DNA of 64,000 bases from Psococerastis gibbosa (GCA_963971405.1 OZ020485.1:6572001-6636000); one strand, 5' to 3'; shown: positions 32,395 through 44,643, counted from the stretch's first letter. Program-made: numbers and translations. The notes: generated by a model from the sequence alone, not told the origin.

Positions 32395-32502
32395 GGCGCA
32401 GATTCCACCAAAGTCAATAGTGATATTAAATGTTTTTTGGCGTGGTAGCAGACATTTTTAGACAGTTTTAGCCATACTATTGACGTTGGTGGAATCAGCG
32501 CC
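32395..32502. mobile_element. Harbinger-type MITE (short copy)
   Basis: Ends GGCGCAGATTCCACC and its near complement are flanked by TAA on both sides (32392-32394, 32503-32505). It keeps the family core GTGGTAGCAGACATTTTTAG. The most diverged of four copies. Confidence 0.75.
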
Positions 32503-32967
32503 TAAGGGAAATGAGGAAACTGAGGTAAGAGGAAAAATAGAACTTCAGTTTTTATAATTAATAGAAAAATGATGCCAAAAGGAAACCTTTTTAACAAACA
32601 TGTCCACTTTAACAGCTGTTACCGAAAGGGAGTTAAGCGCACACTATGGTCGGGGAGTTGGGCACGGAGTTATTCATGAAGACTAATTAACAAGTCAGAG
32701 GATCCGAACTGAATGCTACATTATATAATAATGGTAGGCTAGTATACAATCGTTTACGTTATTAGGTACTTATTAGGCAGTGGCAGGTACATAAGGGGAG
32801 AGTAATGTATTACACTGCACCTGGAGAATCGAAAAGAAGCCAACCGGTCGGCCATATTTTTAGGGAGATTCATCTACCTATTGAGATGGCGACCAATGTT
32901 CGGAAAATTTCTTCACAACTTTTCATTTCATGACCCCCTGAGCCTAAAACCACCCTCCGTTCAAAAT

Positions 32968-33113
32968 GTTATATATATAACCAGCTAGATCCACAATTTA
33001 GTTACAAGATAGCGGCCGATTGAAACCTTGTATAATTCATATCTCAGTTAATATTGGTCGCTGAGGAATGAATTAAAATCTAACTGAAAGTCCGTATTAT
33101 TATCTACGATAAT
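32968..33113. repeat. Direct repeat flanking the second foldback copy (left)
   Basis: Contains ACCAGCTAGATCCAC, GCGGCCGATTGAAACCTTGT and TCTACGATAAT. Repeated in direct orientation at 33546-33700 with few differences. Confidence 0.8.
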
Positions 33114-34380
33114 TTATTTTAAAGACATTAAATTATAGTAGAATGAAACCCACTGGAAATGAAGATAATATGACAGACATTAAAGGAAAAATAAAATACG
33201 GGCGATCTGAGTTCGGGAGGCAGGTAGGGGTGGTTTTTAAGGGTGAAATACGGTAGGCCTACATCTTCATTTCCGACAAAACTACATCAAGACCTATGGA
33301 AAAACGTCAAGTAGCAAAAAGGTAGATAATAAGATGCACAACATTAGGGATTACACTTTTTTCACATAACCTCAAATTTTATGAGAAATATGCCACCCTT
33401 CCACCCTTCGTTCAAAATATTATATATAGGTGTATATACAGTATGTATATCGATTTTGATTAAACTTGGCACAAAAATTGATCATACAAATGTCTTGATC
33501 GAGTTCGTTAAAAATTAATATAAATTTATATACAGTATATACATACATAACCAGCTAGATCCACTATTTAGTTACAAGATGGCGGCCGATTGAAACCTTG
33601 TATAATTCATATCTCAGTTAATATATTGGTCGCAGAGGAATGAATTAAAATTTGACTGAAAGTCCGTATTATTATCTACGATAATGATAATCACCACTTT
33701 TTACGACATATCAACCATTTTAAGATGGCGTCCAGTCAAAGTGAAAATAATTTGATAAATAAATGATCATAAATTTAGTCGGCATTGTGGTTCGAAATTT
33801 GGAACACAAGAGTGCTTTGTGTGTTGATGTTGTGGTCGGGAAAATAATGAAGTATTTTTTTTTTTTGGTTATTACATACATAGCGTAGGTAGCATAGAGG
33901 AAAAGCAGGGTCTGCCGAATCTCCCTGCTCCTGATCGGCCAGAGCCGAAAGGGATTTTTTTATTTTTAACTTTCACAAAAAAAAAAAAACGTGAAAATTG
34001 AGGAAAATTTACTTTTATGTATTCTAAATACACTGTAATTTTTTGTATTTAAAATATTAATTTTTTCCAACTAATTTTGACTATAGGCCTACATGGAAAA
34101 AGCACCCTAATTTTCAATCGAAAAATCTCACGTCAAAATGTCGATTAAAAAAAAATAGGTAGGCTATTTTTTCGTTGAAATCTACTTTCCGATGATATTT
34201 ATATCATTATCTTTATAAAGAACAATATAGGCCTACACTGCTGTGCAAAATTGTCTTAAAAAATGCAAAAACTAAATCGAGAAATGATGTCTCTAATATT
34301 TAAAACATAGTCCAGTCAATTTACTTTATCTAAGCCTTATATTTATATCTGTGTCAATCAGCTCTAAAATAAAAAAATAA
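33113..34380. repeat. Second foldback copy, one arm, split by an insertion
   Basis: 33113-33390 matches the outer part of the 28.6 kb foldback arm and about 33955-34370 matches its inner part. The 33391-33954 segment interrupts it. Only one arm's worth is present, so it cannot fold on itself. Confidence 0.75.
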
Positions 34381-34473
34381 AAACCCTTTCGGCTCTGGCC
34401 GATGAGGAGTAGGGACTCGATCAAGACATTTGTATGATAAATTTGTGTGCCAAGTTTAATCAAAATCGGATAA
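33448..34473. repeat. Inverted pair enclosing part of the second foldback copy
   Basis: AAACTTGGCACAAA...CAAATGTCTTGATCGAGT at 33448-33506 is repeated as its reverse complement at 34417-34473. A second pair, CGGCCAGAGCCGAAAGGG near 33937-33954 and CCCTTTCGGCTCTGGCCG at 34384-34401, sits inside. The arrangement suggests a local inversion or a foldback insertion. Confidence 0.7.
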
Positions 34474-34772
34474 TATTTACGATATAGCCTACATACATTG
34501 TGTATACATACTATTGGACCCGGCCAGGCGGCCACGCGTTGCTGTGGCTAAGTTTCTTGTTATATTATATTGTAGTGAACTATTCAAGGGTATGAATGTG
34601 GTAGGTATAGGGCAGATATCGGCATCTGTTGGAATCCTTTGGAGCTGGAGTTATTTTTTACGCTTTTCCTGTGAATTTGCAATTATGCAATCATGTAATT
34701 TAACCAAATAATTTGCAATAAAATAATATTGCTATCCCATCTTTCAACATTCTCCGTTGTCTGCATTATATT

Positions 34773-35345
34773 TGCTTTCCAATTTATACGTAGTATAAGG
34801 AAAGCTTTGTGACGATCGAAATTTTCGATTCCGAGATTTAAACGGATTTACACGTTTTGGGGTCCCAGGAACCCAAAAAGGTTTTTTTTTACGAAATGTC
34901 GGTCTGTCTGTTCGTCGATTTCCGGGCAAACTACTCGGTGGATTTGAGTGAAATTTGGCATGTAGGTTCACAAAAATCATACCTCGGGACCATTTTTTTA
35001 TTTTGGGCTAACTCAATTTGGGGGGGTTTTATTCTCAAAAAAGTCTAAAAAAAGTATTTCTCAAAAATGGCTCCAACGGTATCTTTTAAATTCACATATA
35101 TTCTAGTCGTTCTTAATGTTGATAAAATGCGGGGGGTCGCTTACCCCTTGATAGTTTGCTTCTGGGGGTAAAAAATAAAAATAACTTCATTTTAATGAAA
35201 AATGACTAAAAAATAATATTTCTACGAAACTTTTCTATCGATGATTTCTACCTTCAGGCATGTTTTAGGTGTTAAGTTGAGTAACGAAACCGGACAGTTT
35301 GCTTTCCCAAAAACCTATTTGCTTTTGCGCAAATTTTTTTTTTTT
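34773..35345. repeat. Interspersed repeat, TGCTTTCC family (copy 1, truncated)
   Basis: Starts TGCTTTCCAATTTATACG and runs through GGAAAGCTTTGTGA, GGTCCCAGGAACCCAAAAA and TTTGGCATGTAGGTT. It aligns to 52966-53575 over its whole length. The right end is lost. Confidence 0.8.
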
Positions 35346-35445
35346 TTTAAATGATAGAAACTTGACGCTGAAATGCATTGCCTGCCCTGCCATTATTACT
35401 GTGTTGTAATGTGACGTCTTCATAAAATAATCTTCATAATTTACA

Positions 35446-35656
35446 AGTAAATAAATAAATATTGAATTTTTTGTTCCATTATAACTAAGCCAACCTAGCG
35501 GAGTTTGGGCTGTAAAGGCCTCTCCTACACTCAACTAGGAAAGCCCGGGACCGCCTGTTTTATGTATCCTCCGAAGCATGGCCAGTAAATTTAGCAAGTG
35601 TGGGACTCGAACCAACAACCTTTGGGGTGAAAGCTCTACTCTACAAGTCTCTCAAG
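35446..35656 (-). mobile_element. tRNA-derived SINE, copy 1
   Basis: The minus strand has an A-box-like GTAGAGTAG, a B box GGTTCGAGTCC, a body with CAGGCGGTCCCGGGCTTTCC and CTAACTCCGCTAGG-type sequence, and a (TATT)n tail. Two more copies occur at 48.3 and 50.8 kb. Confidence 0.85.
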
Positions 35657-36093
35657 GTCATTGTTAGAATAAATCCCATGGGAGTTTGATATCAAATTGA
35701 TCCAAAAGTCATTGTTAGTAAGGCTCCCATTTAATTTTATTAACTTACATTCATACAGAATATCAGTCACACCCATCACACACACATTTTCTTACACATT
35801 CACACGCAGCCTTGGCTTGATCAACCGGTGACAGTTTGTTTGCCCACGTTGAGAGGAGAGGCACAATTTCTATGGATATTGAGTTCCATTAGCGTTTTAT
35901 AAATATTTATTCTATGCAAGAAACGGCTACCTTCTTCTTATTCTCAATAAACAGACCCGACGACTTCTTATGAATTCGCATACTGCTTGTGAGACTGTCC
36001 TTATATTTCTCTCATAAAAATAGGTCACATGTCTCTTATTAGGCCAATTTAGAGGCAACTTGCAACCACATCTCTAAGTATTTTAAAACCTCT

Positions 36094-37106
36094 TCAGTGC
36101 ATTTTTGGAAAGTGAAGCCGTAAGTTACGTTTACAGTTGAAACTATTTAAACATATCGCACAATGGTATAAATTCAAACCATTGTGCTGCGTTTTCTCAT
36201 GTACCTGCAGGTTACTAGATCGGGCAAACATTTTTGCACAAATCTGACACTTATAAGGTTTCACTCCTGAATGCACTCTTGCGTGTTTATGAAAATTGCC
36301 AGACGAAACGAAACATTTCGAACATATATGGCACTCATAGGGCTTCTCCCCGGTATGTAACCTGGTATGTTCTTGTAAACTAAGATTTCGTCTGAAGGAT
36401 TTTGCACAAATCCGACACTTATAAGGTTTCTCTCCTGTATGCACAATTGCATGGCCCTGTAAGTTTCTGGCCGTGCTGAAACGTTTCGAGCATACATCAC
36501 ATTCGTAGCGATTCTCCCCGGTATGTGTGTTTTTATGTTCCACTAAACCCCTACGTCGCCTGAAACATTTTGAACAGATCTGGCATTTATAAGGTTTTTC
36601 ATCTGTATGTAACCTGGCATGTTCCAGTAAAACACTACTTCGAGAGAAGCATTTTGCACAAATCTGACACTTGTAACGTTTCTCTCCTGAATGCACTCTT
36701 ACATGTTTATGAAAGTTGCCAGACGAAACGAAACATTTCGAACATACATGACACTCATAGCGCTTCTCCCCGGTATGTATCCTGGTATGTTCCCGTAAAC
36801 CACGATTTCTAGTGAAGCATTTTGAACAAATCTGACACTTATAAGGTTTCTCTCCTGTGTGCCCAATTGCATGGTCCTGCAAGTTTCTGGTCGTGCTGAA
36901 ACTTTTCGAGCATATATCACACTCGTAGCGATTCTCCCCGGTATGTAACCTGGCATGATCCACTAAGCCCGTACGTTGCGTGAAACATTTTGCACATGTT
37001 GGGCACTGATAAGGCTTCTCGTCTGTCCCTCTCGTCAACGTAGGTTCTGATAATGTCTCGTGAATGTCCAATTTACCACCCTCATCTCTGCCGTGTTCGT
37101 CAGACA
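36094..37106 (-). CDS. C2H2 zinc-finger protein, terminal exon with 11 fingers
   Basis: The open frame encodes eleven consecutive C2H2 fingers with TGEKPYKC-type linkers, so a sequence-specific DNA-binding nuclear protein is expected. Fingers 10 and 11 have H-x4-H endings. No ATG precedes the first finger. The sequence TTATTTTCTAG at 37117-37107 is a good acceptor, so this is the last coding exon, and upstream exons (on the right) were not identified. A short acidic leader (SDEHGRDEGGKLDIHE) precedes finger 1. The stop follows FPKMH. Fingers 1-5 and 6-10 are paired copies. A possible polyadenylation signal AATAAA on the minus strand lies at 35911-35906. Confidence 0.92.
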
Positions 37107-37110
37107 CTAG

Positions 37111-38880
37111 AAAATAATTAAATTACTCGTGATCTCGTGGTATTTCATTTTAATCAACAAAGACAAAAACTTTGTGTTTCAGCTAAACTTTTTATAACTC
37201 CTAAAACTAGAATTAGTAAAACCCAAATAATCGTTTAAAAAATTAACTTTGTCTAAGAAACCCACTGGTGTATAAAACCCTGAGCGCCTTCAGCAAGAAC
37301 TGTCATCTACGGAGGGAAACCCACTAGCACAGTTACACCTTGTCAACGATTTGAGACTTGCTCACCTCAAGGAGATTGCATCTGCTCATTTTGCTAAGTT
37401 TTTGTTTGTTGATCATTCAGAGACAATCGGATACCTCACACTTTTTCACTTTTGCAGGAAATAATTACAACAATTGTACAGCCATAAAAATGATGTCTAA
37501 ATTTAGAAGAAATGCTCCTCTACAATTTGGTAGATAGTATGCGGCCGGTACTAACACCAATTGGCGAAAGTTTTGGAACTCCTTAACTTGCCCTCCTCAG
37601 CGTCCGCAATTTTTTCAAATTAAAAAAAATGCCAATTGGTGTTATTAACGCCTACGGTACTCAATGTACATCAAAATGGGGAAGATTAATTTTCTTCTAC
37701 TATCTCATTCATAGCTCACTATCAGGGGTCACAGGAGCACAGGATCTTATGAGCTGGACCAGGACCACACTAAAATAGGTTGGTTTCTATTTTTAATTTA
37801 AGTTAATACTTATAAAGTTTAATAATAAAGTTATAAACATTTGGGCCACTCAATTGGTAGAGGACTATTTCATGCATAGTACTACGAAGAAAATTTTTGG
37901 TTTTGGTGCAGGGTTTTTTTTCTGTGAAAGTGATAATACGAGGGAAGGTCCAGAATTCCGTGGCCTAGCCTAGAAGAGGAAATAAATCAGGCAAATAGTG
38001 TTGTTTACCGTGTAGGCACATCCTTTACTAGAGCTAATGCCAAATTATAGCATTCGACACGTCTTAGATCAGACTCGCGGGGACCGAGAGTGCGCGAGGT
38101 ACACGGAAATTTAAACATTTCGCATGTTTAGCAATAACGGGTCGTTTTGTGTTTTGCTGCTGAGACGGTCAGTGACTGCGGTTAGTTTATGTGGCATGTT
38201 TGTCCTAAAGACAAGAAATGTGTGTCTGAATGACACCTGACAGGATTGAAACAAACGATTTGGATGGCAAGTCCCTTGTTTAAAAAAAAAAAATTCTACA
38301 ATGTGTGGTCTTTTGGTAACAATCATTTCCCAACGACAGTATGATCACTTGAGTAAATGCTGCGAAAGCTGCGTACCCCAAACTTCTGAAAACCCATTGC
38401 GAACCAGACGGGTTGGCATTTGGCATGTGATTTCGGCTCTGTCAAAATCCTCCGTTATAGCTTTACAAAAAAAAAATGTATTATGTAATCGAAATCGTGC
38501 ATTAGTGTCGGCTCAGCGAAACAAATCTTCAGAAGTAGACTATGTGGTTTTGTACCAAACATTCACCAACTCATTTCCTCCAATGGCAATTCCACCGCGA
38601 CGTTCGAATCGACAAAAATGACGAAAGGTTTGACTCTCTTACCACTTGCTATGTCTGAAAATTCGTTTTCCTCGACTAGGCTACTCCCCAATGCTGTTTT
38701 CTCCTTCTTAACGGAGAGGTGACAGCCGTAAAAGTCTGAAACAAACAGGACATGTAGAGAAGTGTGACGGACTTTCACCCGAACGGATGTGGAAAGGTTT
38801 AAACAAAAGCGACTTCAAGCAACAAGGGGCGCATTGAAAACTTCCACCGCAACACCAAAATATCTTAGGGAAGAGAAAGA
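37111..38880. other. No recognised gene
   Basis: The plus frame at 38301-38621 and minus frame at 38778-38563 are open for 70-106 codons but show no motifs. Upstream exons of the zinc-finger gene could be here; I could not place them. Confidence 0.35.
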
Positions 38881-38899
38881 ACGCAATGATGCACAGTTA

Positions 38900-38970
38900 T
38901 ATAACTATTGATATGAAAGGTTTCAGGTTCAATCCATCATCAGGTAAACAAACACGTGAAAAAAAGGTCA
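38900..38970 (-). ncRNA. Hammerhead-like motif, degenerate
   Basis: The minus strand reads CCTGATGATGGATTGAACC then TGAAACC, the CUGAUGA ... GAAA arrangement of hammerhead cores in Penelope-like elements. Stem II is weak and the usual CCGGUC after GAAA is not kept, so a relic is likely. Confidence 0.35.
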
Positions 38971-38979
38971 GCTTATATA

Positions 38980-41690
38980 TTACGGGGTTGGACTTGGAAG
39001 TGGGGATTGGGGGTGTACAGTGTATACTAGGGTTGCAAACCGTACTATATTATATATATAGTATTGTACAATACTACAGAAACTAAGCATCCACTAATTC
39101 AATAAAAAACGAGCTATTGGTTTCTATGAACGTGAAATTTGAATGCAGTGTTAAAGGGGGGGGGGGGGGGCAGGCGCTGAGTGCAGGAAATACTCTTTTC
39201 AATTGCGAAAACCTAACTTTAGGCTACAAGTGCATTAAATTGGTACATAACTGTAGTAATAATACAAAACGATTTCAATCATTATACGGGATAATGTATT
39301 CTCCAACTGCTCTCTTCTCCAACCGCCCGAATTCCCAACCGACAACACCGACCCCCAGCGCCCGCTCTCTCACTCACAGATTCCCGCTAAATTCAAAATA
39401 ACTACATGCCCCCATGATGTCTTCCTCATCCAACTATGTTGTCTTCAAACCGGACTTCGACGTTCTCTGTGACTCCTTCTAGACGCTGCTTCTCCATCAC
39501 CAGTAGCCACAGGCAACTCATTCCACGGCTGCTCTCTCGATAACGACTCCAAACTGGCGTCAGACGACTCCTCATCTCGCATTGCCACCGGCGCTCGCCA
39601 CACATCTGCCACATGAAGAGGCAAATCCGTCCACTTCAACACCGTGAGATGAATGCGCTCCTGTCAGTTGTCATTTCCAGTTCACCATTCGGTAGTACAA
39701 TTAGCATGTTGAGGCTTCACACATACTCTCTCTCCTACTACATGTTTATTGCTGGTTGCTTTGAGCGCTCGTCCTCGTCTGCACAAGCCAACGAGCATCT
39801 CCACTCGTAGTCTTTCACCAATTTGTAGGGAACAGACGAACTTCTTCCAGGTTGGTGAGGCACACACACACTCAGATATGCTGCATCTACTTCTTTCTGC
39901 GATCCTCTTAATAGTTCTGTGATTCCTCTAGATTATTCCGTTCCCACTTGCATCTAAAATTCAATTTCACATGACAAGCTATCGACAAGCATTTTTCTTC
40001 GGGCTAAAATTAAAATATTATAGCCTGTCTGCCCTATACATGTCAACCTGTCATTCGTCCACACACGGAATTCTGCACGCAACCGAAAAAAAACATGTAA
40101 TCTAGGAGGGGATCAGTCTTGTGCCCCGTCCGCTGCAGTACTTGCAGCGTGCGAGAAAAATAGTGCAGTGGGAAAGCATTCTGACTGGCAAAACAACGCC
40201 AAATTCTTCAGGAAGACAAGAGAAATGAAACGCCCGCTAACCCTCTCTCTAAGCCGGCCGCCATGCCAAGTTGAATCCAGCGGACCAGAGCAGGTTCAAA
40301 GCTGCAGATAACTTGGTCGCGTGCACAGTGCCGGTAGGGAAACATGGTAGGACATGTCCGAACTAATCGTGTGACTTCACTGTGTTTCTCAAGTGATTCA
40401 GAATCCACTATAATCAGGAGGTCCACTGTCCTATTGGCTGGCATAGGACAGTCAAGTCGGGGTCGCTCTATGGGCCCAAATATGAGGCCTAAGTCGTTAT
40501 TAACCCGACCAACACTACTACTACTACCACCTACCATTTGCTGTGATACAAAGTGCGGCTTCATCAAGAGGATTGTTCTCAAAATCGGCTGGCTCATCTT
40601 TAACTAAGACATCTGTTAAATCTGCAACAAGGTAGCCTATATCATTACTGATGCATACATATTTATATATATCCAAAAATGTTTTATTTATTTAATTTTT
40701 CAATATTTTTTCAGATCCTATCACGGGGCAATTATGTTTTCTATAAACCACGCGCACCGGGTCCTATTTTGATTTCCAAGAACACCCTCCGCCGGCAAAT
40801 GTGTCCGCCGGACGCCAGTTGAAAGGCAATAATTTTAACATCTCTTGTTAATAGGCAGACTGAGGAGACTTACCAAAAACTTAATTAATGCTTAAATTTG
40901 AGGTCAATTATTCTGTTCTTGTTAGTGATAAATTTGCCTATCAATTAATCATCCTAGACATTCTCATCCCCCTTCTCCATAATATACGAGAGCAGGTCAT
41001 TTCATTGTCATTTGAATTGTTACAAAAAGAAGCGAGCCGATCCTGCCCCTTGGCGTTTCGAAGGGGGGGGGGGGGGGGGGTTTGTCAAGCGTAGTTAAAA
41101 TTTCATTTTAACATTTCATATCAAAAAAGTCTATTTACAAAAATTGTAGATCTTTAAATTCTCTATAAAAAGGTTCTTGTCATTTTTTTTCTAAGGGGCA
41201 CCATTTCTGACTCCTGAGATATAGCATATAGAGGCAGGATCTAGGGCTGACTCATCGGCTCCTCATTGAGCTGGGTGCAGCGAATGTTTTGAGTATGTAT
41301 CATCACACTGTTTGAGCTTTTTACAGCTCGAATTCGTGCCTGTCTACTTCTACTAGCAATGGAGAGGCAGTCGGAAATGGTGCCTCTACATCGTTATAGC
41401 TTAGCTGTTGTGAATTTTGGAACTAGTTCAGCTCATGGTTCTTTTTCGCTGGATTTTTTAAGTTTTAATTGTCTCTTCTAGAATTTGATGAACCTACATA
41501 CAAAATACACTTTTTTAGTTGAATTATTTGCCCGGAAAATTAGGTGAGGCACTGCCTCAGTTGCCTCCAATAACGAGCCGTCACTGCTAATAAGCTAATA
41601 GGAATCCGTTATCCCACAGAATGGCTAATTTTTGAGAGTACTTATTACTAATATATGCATTCGGTACAGAATCATTCGTCGATGAATTCC
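38980..41690. other. No recognised gene; G-runs and one shared repeat
   Basis: Poly-G tracts at about 39156-39170 and 41060-41080. The segment 40310-40440 (CCACTATAATCAGGAGGTCC) is shared with the SINE-like insertion at 22.1-22.3 kb. The minus frame at 40597-40208 overlaps it and is therefore not a unique gene. Confidence 0.4.
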
Positions 41691-41696
41691 TAGTTA

Positions 41697-41839
41697 GGTG
41701 CCCATTCCACATACGTACAACGTCAATGAAAATTATGAAATTGAAGGTGGTAGCAGAATTTTTAGTATGTCTTTAATGTCTGCTACCACCTTCAATTTCA
41801 TAATTTTCATTGACGTTGTACGTATGTGGAATGGGCACC
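41697..41839. mobile_element. Harbinger-type MITE, near-perfect hairpin
   Basis: Arms of about 60 bp starting GGTGCCCATTCCACATACGT are almost perfect reverse complements. TTA flanks both ends (41694-41696, 41840-41842). The loop holds ATTTTTAGTATGTCTTTAAT. The best preserved of the four copies. Confidence 0.93.
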
Positions 41840-42314
41840 TTAAAAATAAGTCAAGTGTTCACAGTTGAGGTGCATTATTTTTGTTCATTTAAACATACAC
41901 TATAGCTCCAGAATTCAGTAATAGAAGAACAAGGTTCTTATTATGACACTCAGGATTTACTTACCAAATTCTTCTTTAATTGTTACATCCATTACATTTG
42001 AATTATGAATAAACCAGATCTCTTGATTCAGCCATCCGCCATTAATTTTAGTATTTTTATTTTTTACTTTTTAGTTATTTATTTACAGCGCTTATAAAAA
42101 ACCTTTAATGGTCATTAACCATTGATATACATGGATTGCTACCACGGCACCTAGCCCACGCTGAACAAATGTCTTCACTTTTGGTCACGTGACAAAAGGG
42201 GGTTTATGGCAAGAAGTGGTTGACTCCATTGCGTTCAATGCGATTTAGACGTATTTCATTGCCTGTTATTTAATCTATTTACCCATTTATTGAGTTTTTC
42301 TTTGGTTTGACATA

Positions 42315-42397
42315 ATGGTCATATCTTGCTCTGCTTATAAATGCACTAATAGGTTCAAGATATGTCGAGAAACGGGGGGAAATATTACTTTTCACAA
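42315..42397 (+). CDS. THAP-like first coding exon
   Basis: The frame MVISCSAYKCTNRF followed by GGNITFH resembles the start of a THAP zinc finger (C-x2-4-C near the N-terminus, then N-x-(I/S)-F-H). It ends exactly at a consensus donor GTAAGT (42398) with two bases of a split codon, as THAP first exons often do. No continuing exon with the C-terminal Cys-His ligands was found nearby. It may belong to a domesticated P-element-like gene or be an orphan exon. Confidence 0.5.
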
Positions 42398-42500
42398 GTA
42401 AGTGTTCGCATGGTTTGGTCATTAGTTGATGCAACATTTATGGGTTTATTTCAGTTGTATTAATCATTATGTTAACAAATCGCACACTTTCAATTGTCCT

Positions 42501-42839
42501 CAAGGCCGTAGCCAAGGGGGGATCCTTGGGGGCGGAGGGGGCGGTCGCCCCCCCCCCCCCCCCCGAGAGAAATAGCATTATTCTAGTTAGAATGGACTTT
42601 TGAAGGAAATTAAGAGAAATTATTGCTCAAGTAAGGGAAACGCGATATTTTTTGGGCTACCACCCCCCCCCCCGAAAACTTTTTCTGAAACCGTTACTGC
42701 CTTGAAATGAAATGGCTTGACACTAGATAGAATCGGATTTTGAGAGGAAACATGAAAACCACTATGTAATACCCAATGAAATTTTTACCCCCCCCCCCCC
42801 CCCCCCCCAAAAAAAATAAAAATCCTGGCTACTGCCTTG
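42501..42839. mobile_element. Non-autonomous hAT-type element (long copy)
   Basis: Ends CAAGGCCGTAGCCA and TGGCTACTGCCTTG are flanked by the 8-bp duplication ATTGTCCT (42493-42500, 42840-42847). It has long C-runs and the shared interior TAGATAGAATCGGATTTTGA. Confidence 0.9.
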
Positions 42840-42847
42840 ATTGTCCT

Positions 42848-43268
42848 GTATAATTTTAAGACTAGGCCTAATTATTATTATTATTATTATTATTGTTTCA
42901 ACCTCAAGGCATTTTTTAGTTAGTCAAGTTTAAAATTCTTTTAGGAAGCTGAAAATTCCTGCTGCCTAAGTAGGTCTAGTCCTGCAGAACCTAAGTTTTT
43001 ATAGTGAATAAAAATAGCGAAACACTATAAGGCAAATTTACAGAGGAAAAAAGTGTTTTTATTTCCCATTTGGGCGAATTTCGTGGCTTTCTTGCAAATC
43101 ACACGCACTGCAAAATGTCTAGAAATTATTAGGCTTATTGATATTCATCACATTGAAATCAACACTGCAATATTTTTTCATTGATGATAGCACACAGAAT
43201 ATTCACATCGTGTAAGCATAATAAGTAGGCTATGAGATTTAAAAATTCGAATGCCGGTGTTGGTGGAT
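42848..43268. other. No gene seen; short ATT microsatellite
   Basis: An (ATT)n run lies at about 42870-42895. Nothing else recognisable. Confidence 0.5.
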
Positions 43269-43269
43269 C

Positions 43270-43587
43270 AGGGACGGATCCAGCTCATCATGGGGGGGAG
43301 CTGTGGGTCAAAATAGGAAAAACCTATGTAGTGTCGATTAAATCAGAGCGTTATAAAAATTACCTTATAAAATAGATTCACTGATTTTTTTTTGGGGGGG
43401 GGGATATCCGCCCCCTGTCAGACAGCTGACAGCTGAAGGGGGGGAGCTGCCCCCAAAATCTTATAAGCTAGCCTGTTGTAAGTTGCCTAACTTATTACGT
43501 TATAATGTAAAGGATACTACATTTGTTTATTATATTGTGAGCCAAATTACCCCCCCCCCCCCCCCCAATGGGCTGGATCTACTCCTG
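43270..43587. repeat. GGATCC-ended repeats in head-to-head arrangement
   Basis: Starts CAGGGACGGATCCAGC and ends GGGCTGGATCTACTCCTGG. The left part carries the reverse complement of the family core (TTAAATCAGAGCG). Two incomplete copies appear to face each other across G and C runs. Confidence 0.6.
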
Positions 43588-43599
43588 GTATAGGTAGGA

Positions 43600-44640
43600 G
43601 CCTAAATTTAGCAAGTTGAACACTTCACATTTAGTCCCAATGCAATTAAATAGATGAACATGGTTAGATTGGACTAAATAGTTTGACCATGTTTTGTTAA
43701 ATTGCTGCTTGACACAATTTTTCTTAGTAACATATTCCTAGCTAAATATTAATAAATCTTCATAAATGCCGGTGTGTGACCATAGAATATTGTTCTATAT
43801 TAAACAAAAAATATTACAAAAGCAGAAAATGTCAATAAATCGTATTAAAAAAATTATTGAAAAACATCAAATTTACACGTAAGTGTATATGGTATGGAAC
43901 GCTTCTGCCATAAAGTTCAAGATATCAGGTTTTGTCCGTTGCCGACATCCCTAGCGCTCCTGGTGTGTTTCCAGTGTATATATATATAGTTCAATGTCAT
44001 TAACATTAAATTGGTAAAATGGTAAACAACAAGCTGGCAACGCTGTAAGAATAATTGTATATATATTGACACATTTTCCCGCTGTTTTAGAGTTTTAAAT
44101 TGTATTAAAGTTTTGGCCATCCTCAGTTTTTTATGCTGAGTATGGAATGTGTTAAATGGTAATGTGGATAAGTCTATAAGATATGATTGAATTGAATTGA
44201 AAACGACTTTATTGAAAAATGCAAAACAAAAGGTGAACAATAAGACAATAAAGTAAAGGGGGATATGATGTGATAAATACAAAGAAGGGAGCCAACACAT
44301 TCTTCCAAGAGTTCCCAGAACCTAATAAGACAATACAACATAGTGTGACAGTTAATATTGGCCTAAGGGTACCTTCATAGCCTATATAATTTACAGTATA
44401 CTCCGCTTTTTGGATACCTAGACTCTGGGACGTGAGTGTTATGTTTCAATTAACCAATTGTTTCCATTACGCGAACAGACGTAAAAATGGTTCAAATGCG
44501 AAAAAAAAGAAAATGTATTACGGAAAAACCGGCCGCCTGATCAGGTGATACCCATACCTATGGGACCTGAAATAGGGACTGCTTCCTCCGGGAGAGCAGT
44601 CATCTTACGACTATACCCTTAGGTCTCCTAGGGAGATGGC
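43600..44640. other. No recognised gene
   Basis: The minus frame at 44300-43917 is open for 127 codons but is hydrophobic and low in complexity, with no motif. No repeat boundaries seen. Confidence 0.4.
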
Positions 44641-44643
44641 CGG

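Noticed and set aside
36570-36812. Plus-strand and off-frame minus frames over the zinc-finger exon
   Set aside because: They are shadows of the repetitive C2H2 coding sequence.
40208-40597. Minus-strand 129-codon frame as a gene
   Set aside because: Part of it is a repeat shared with 22.1-22.3 kb and no domain is visible.
43917-44300. Minus-strand 127-codon frame as a membrane protein
   Set aside because: It is hydrophobic from AT-rich composition; no conserved feature or splice context.
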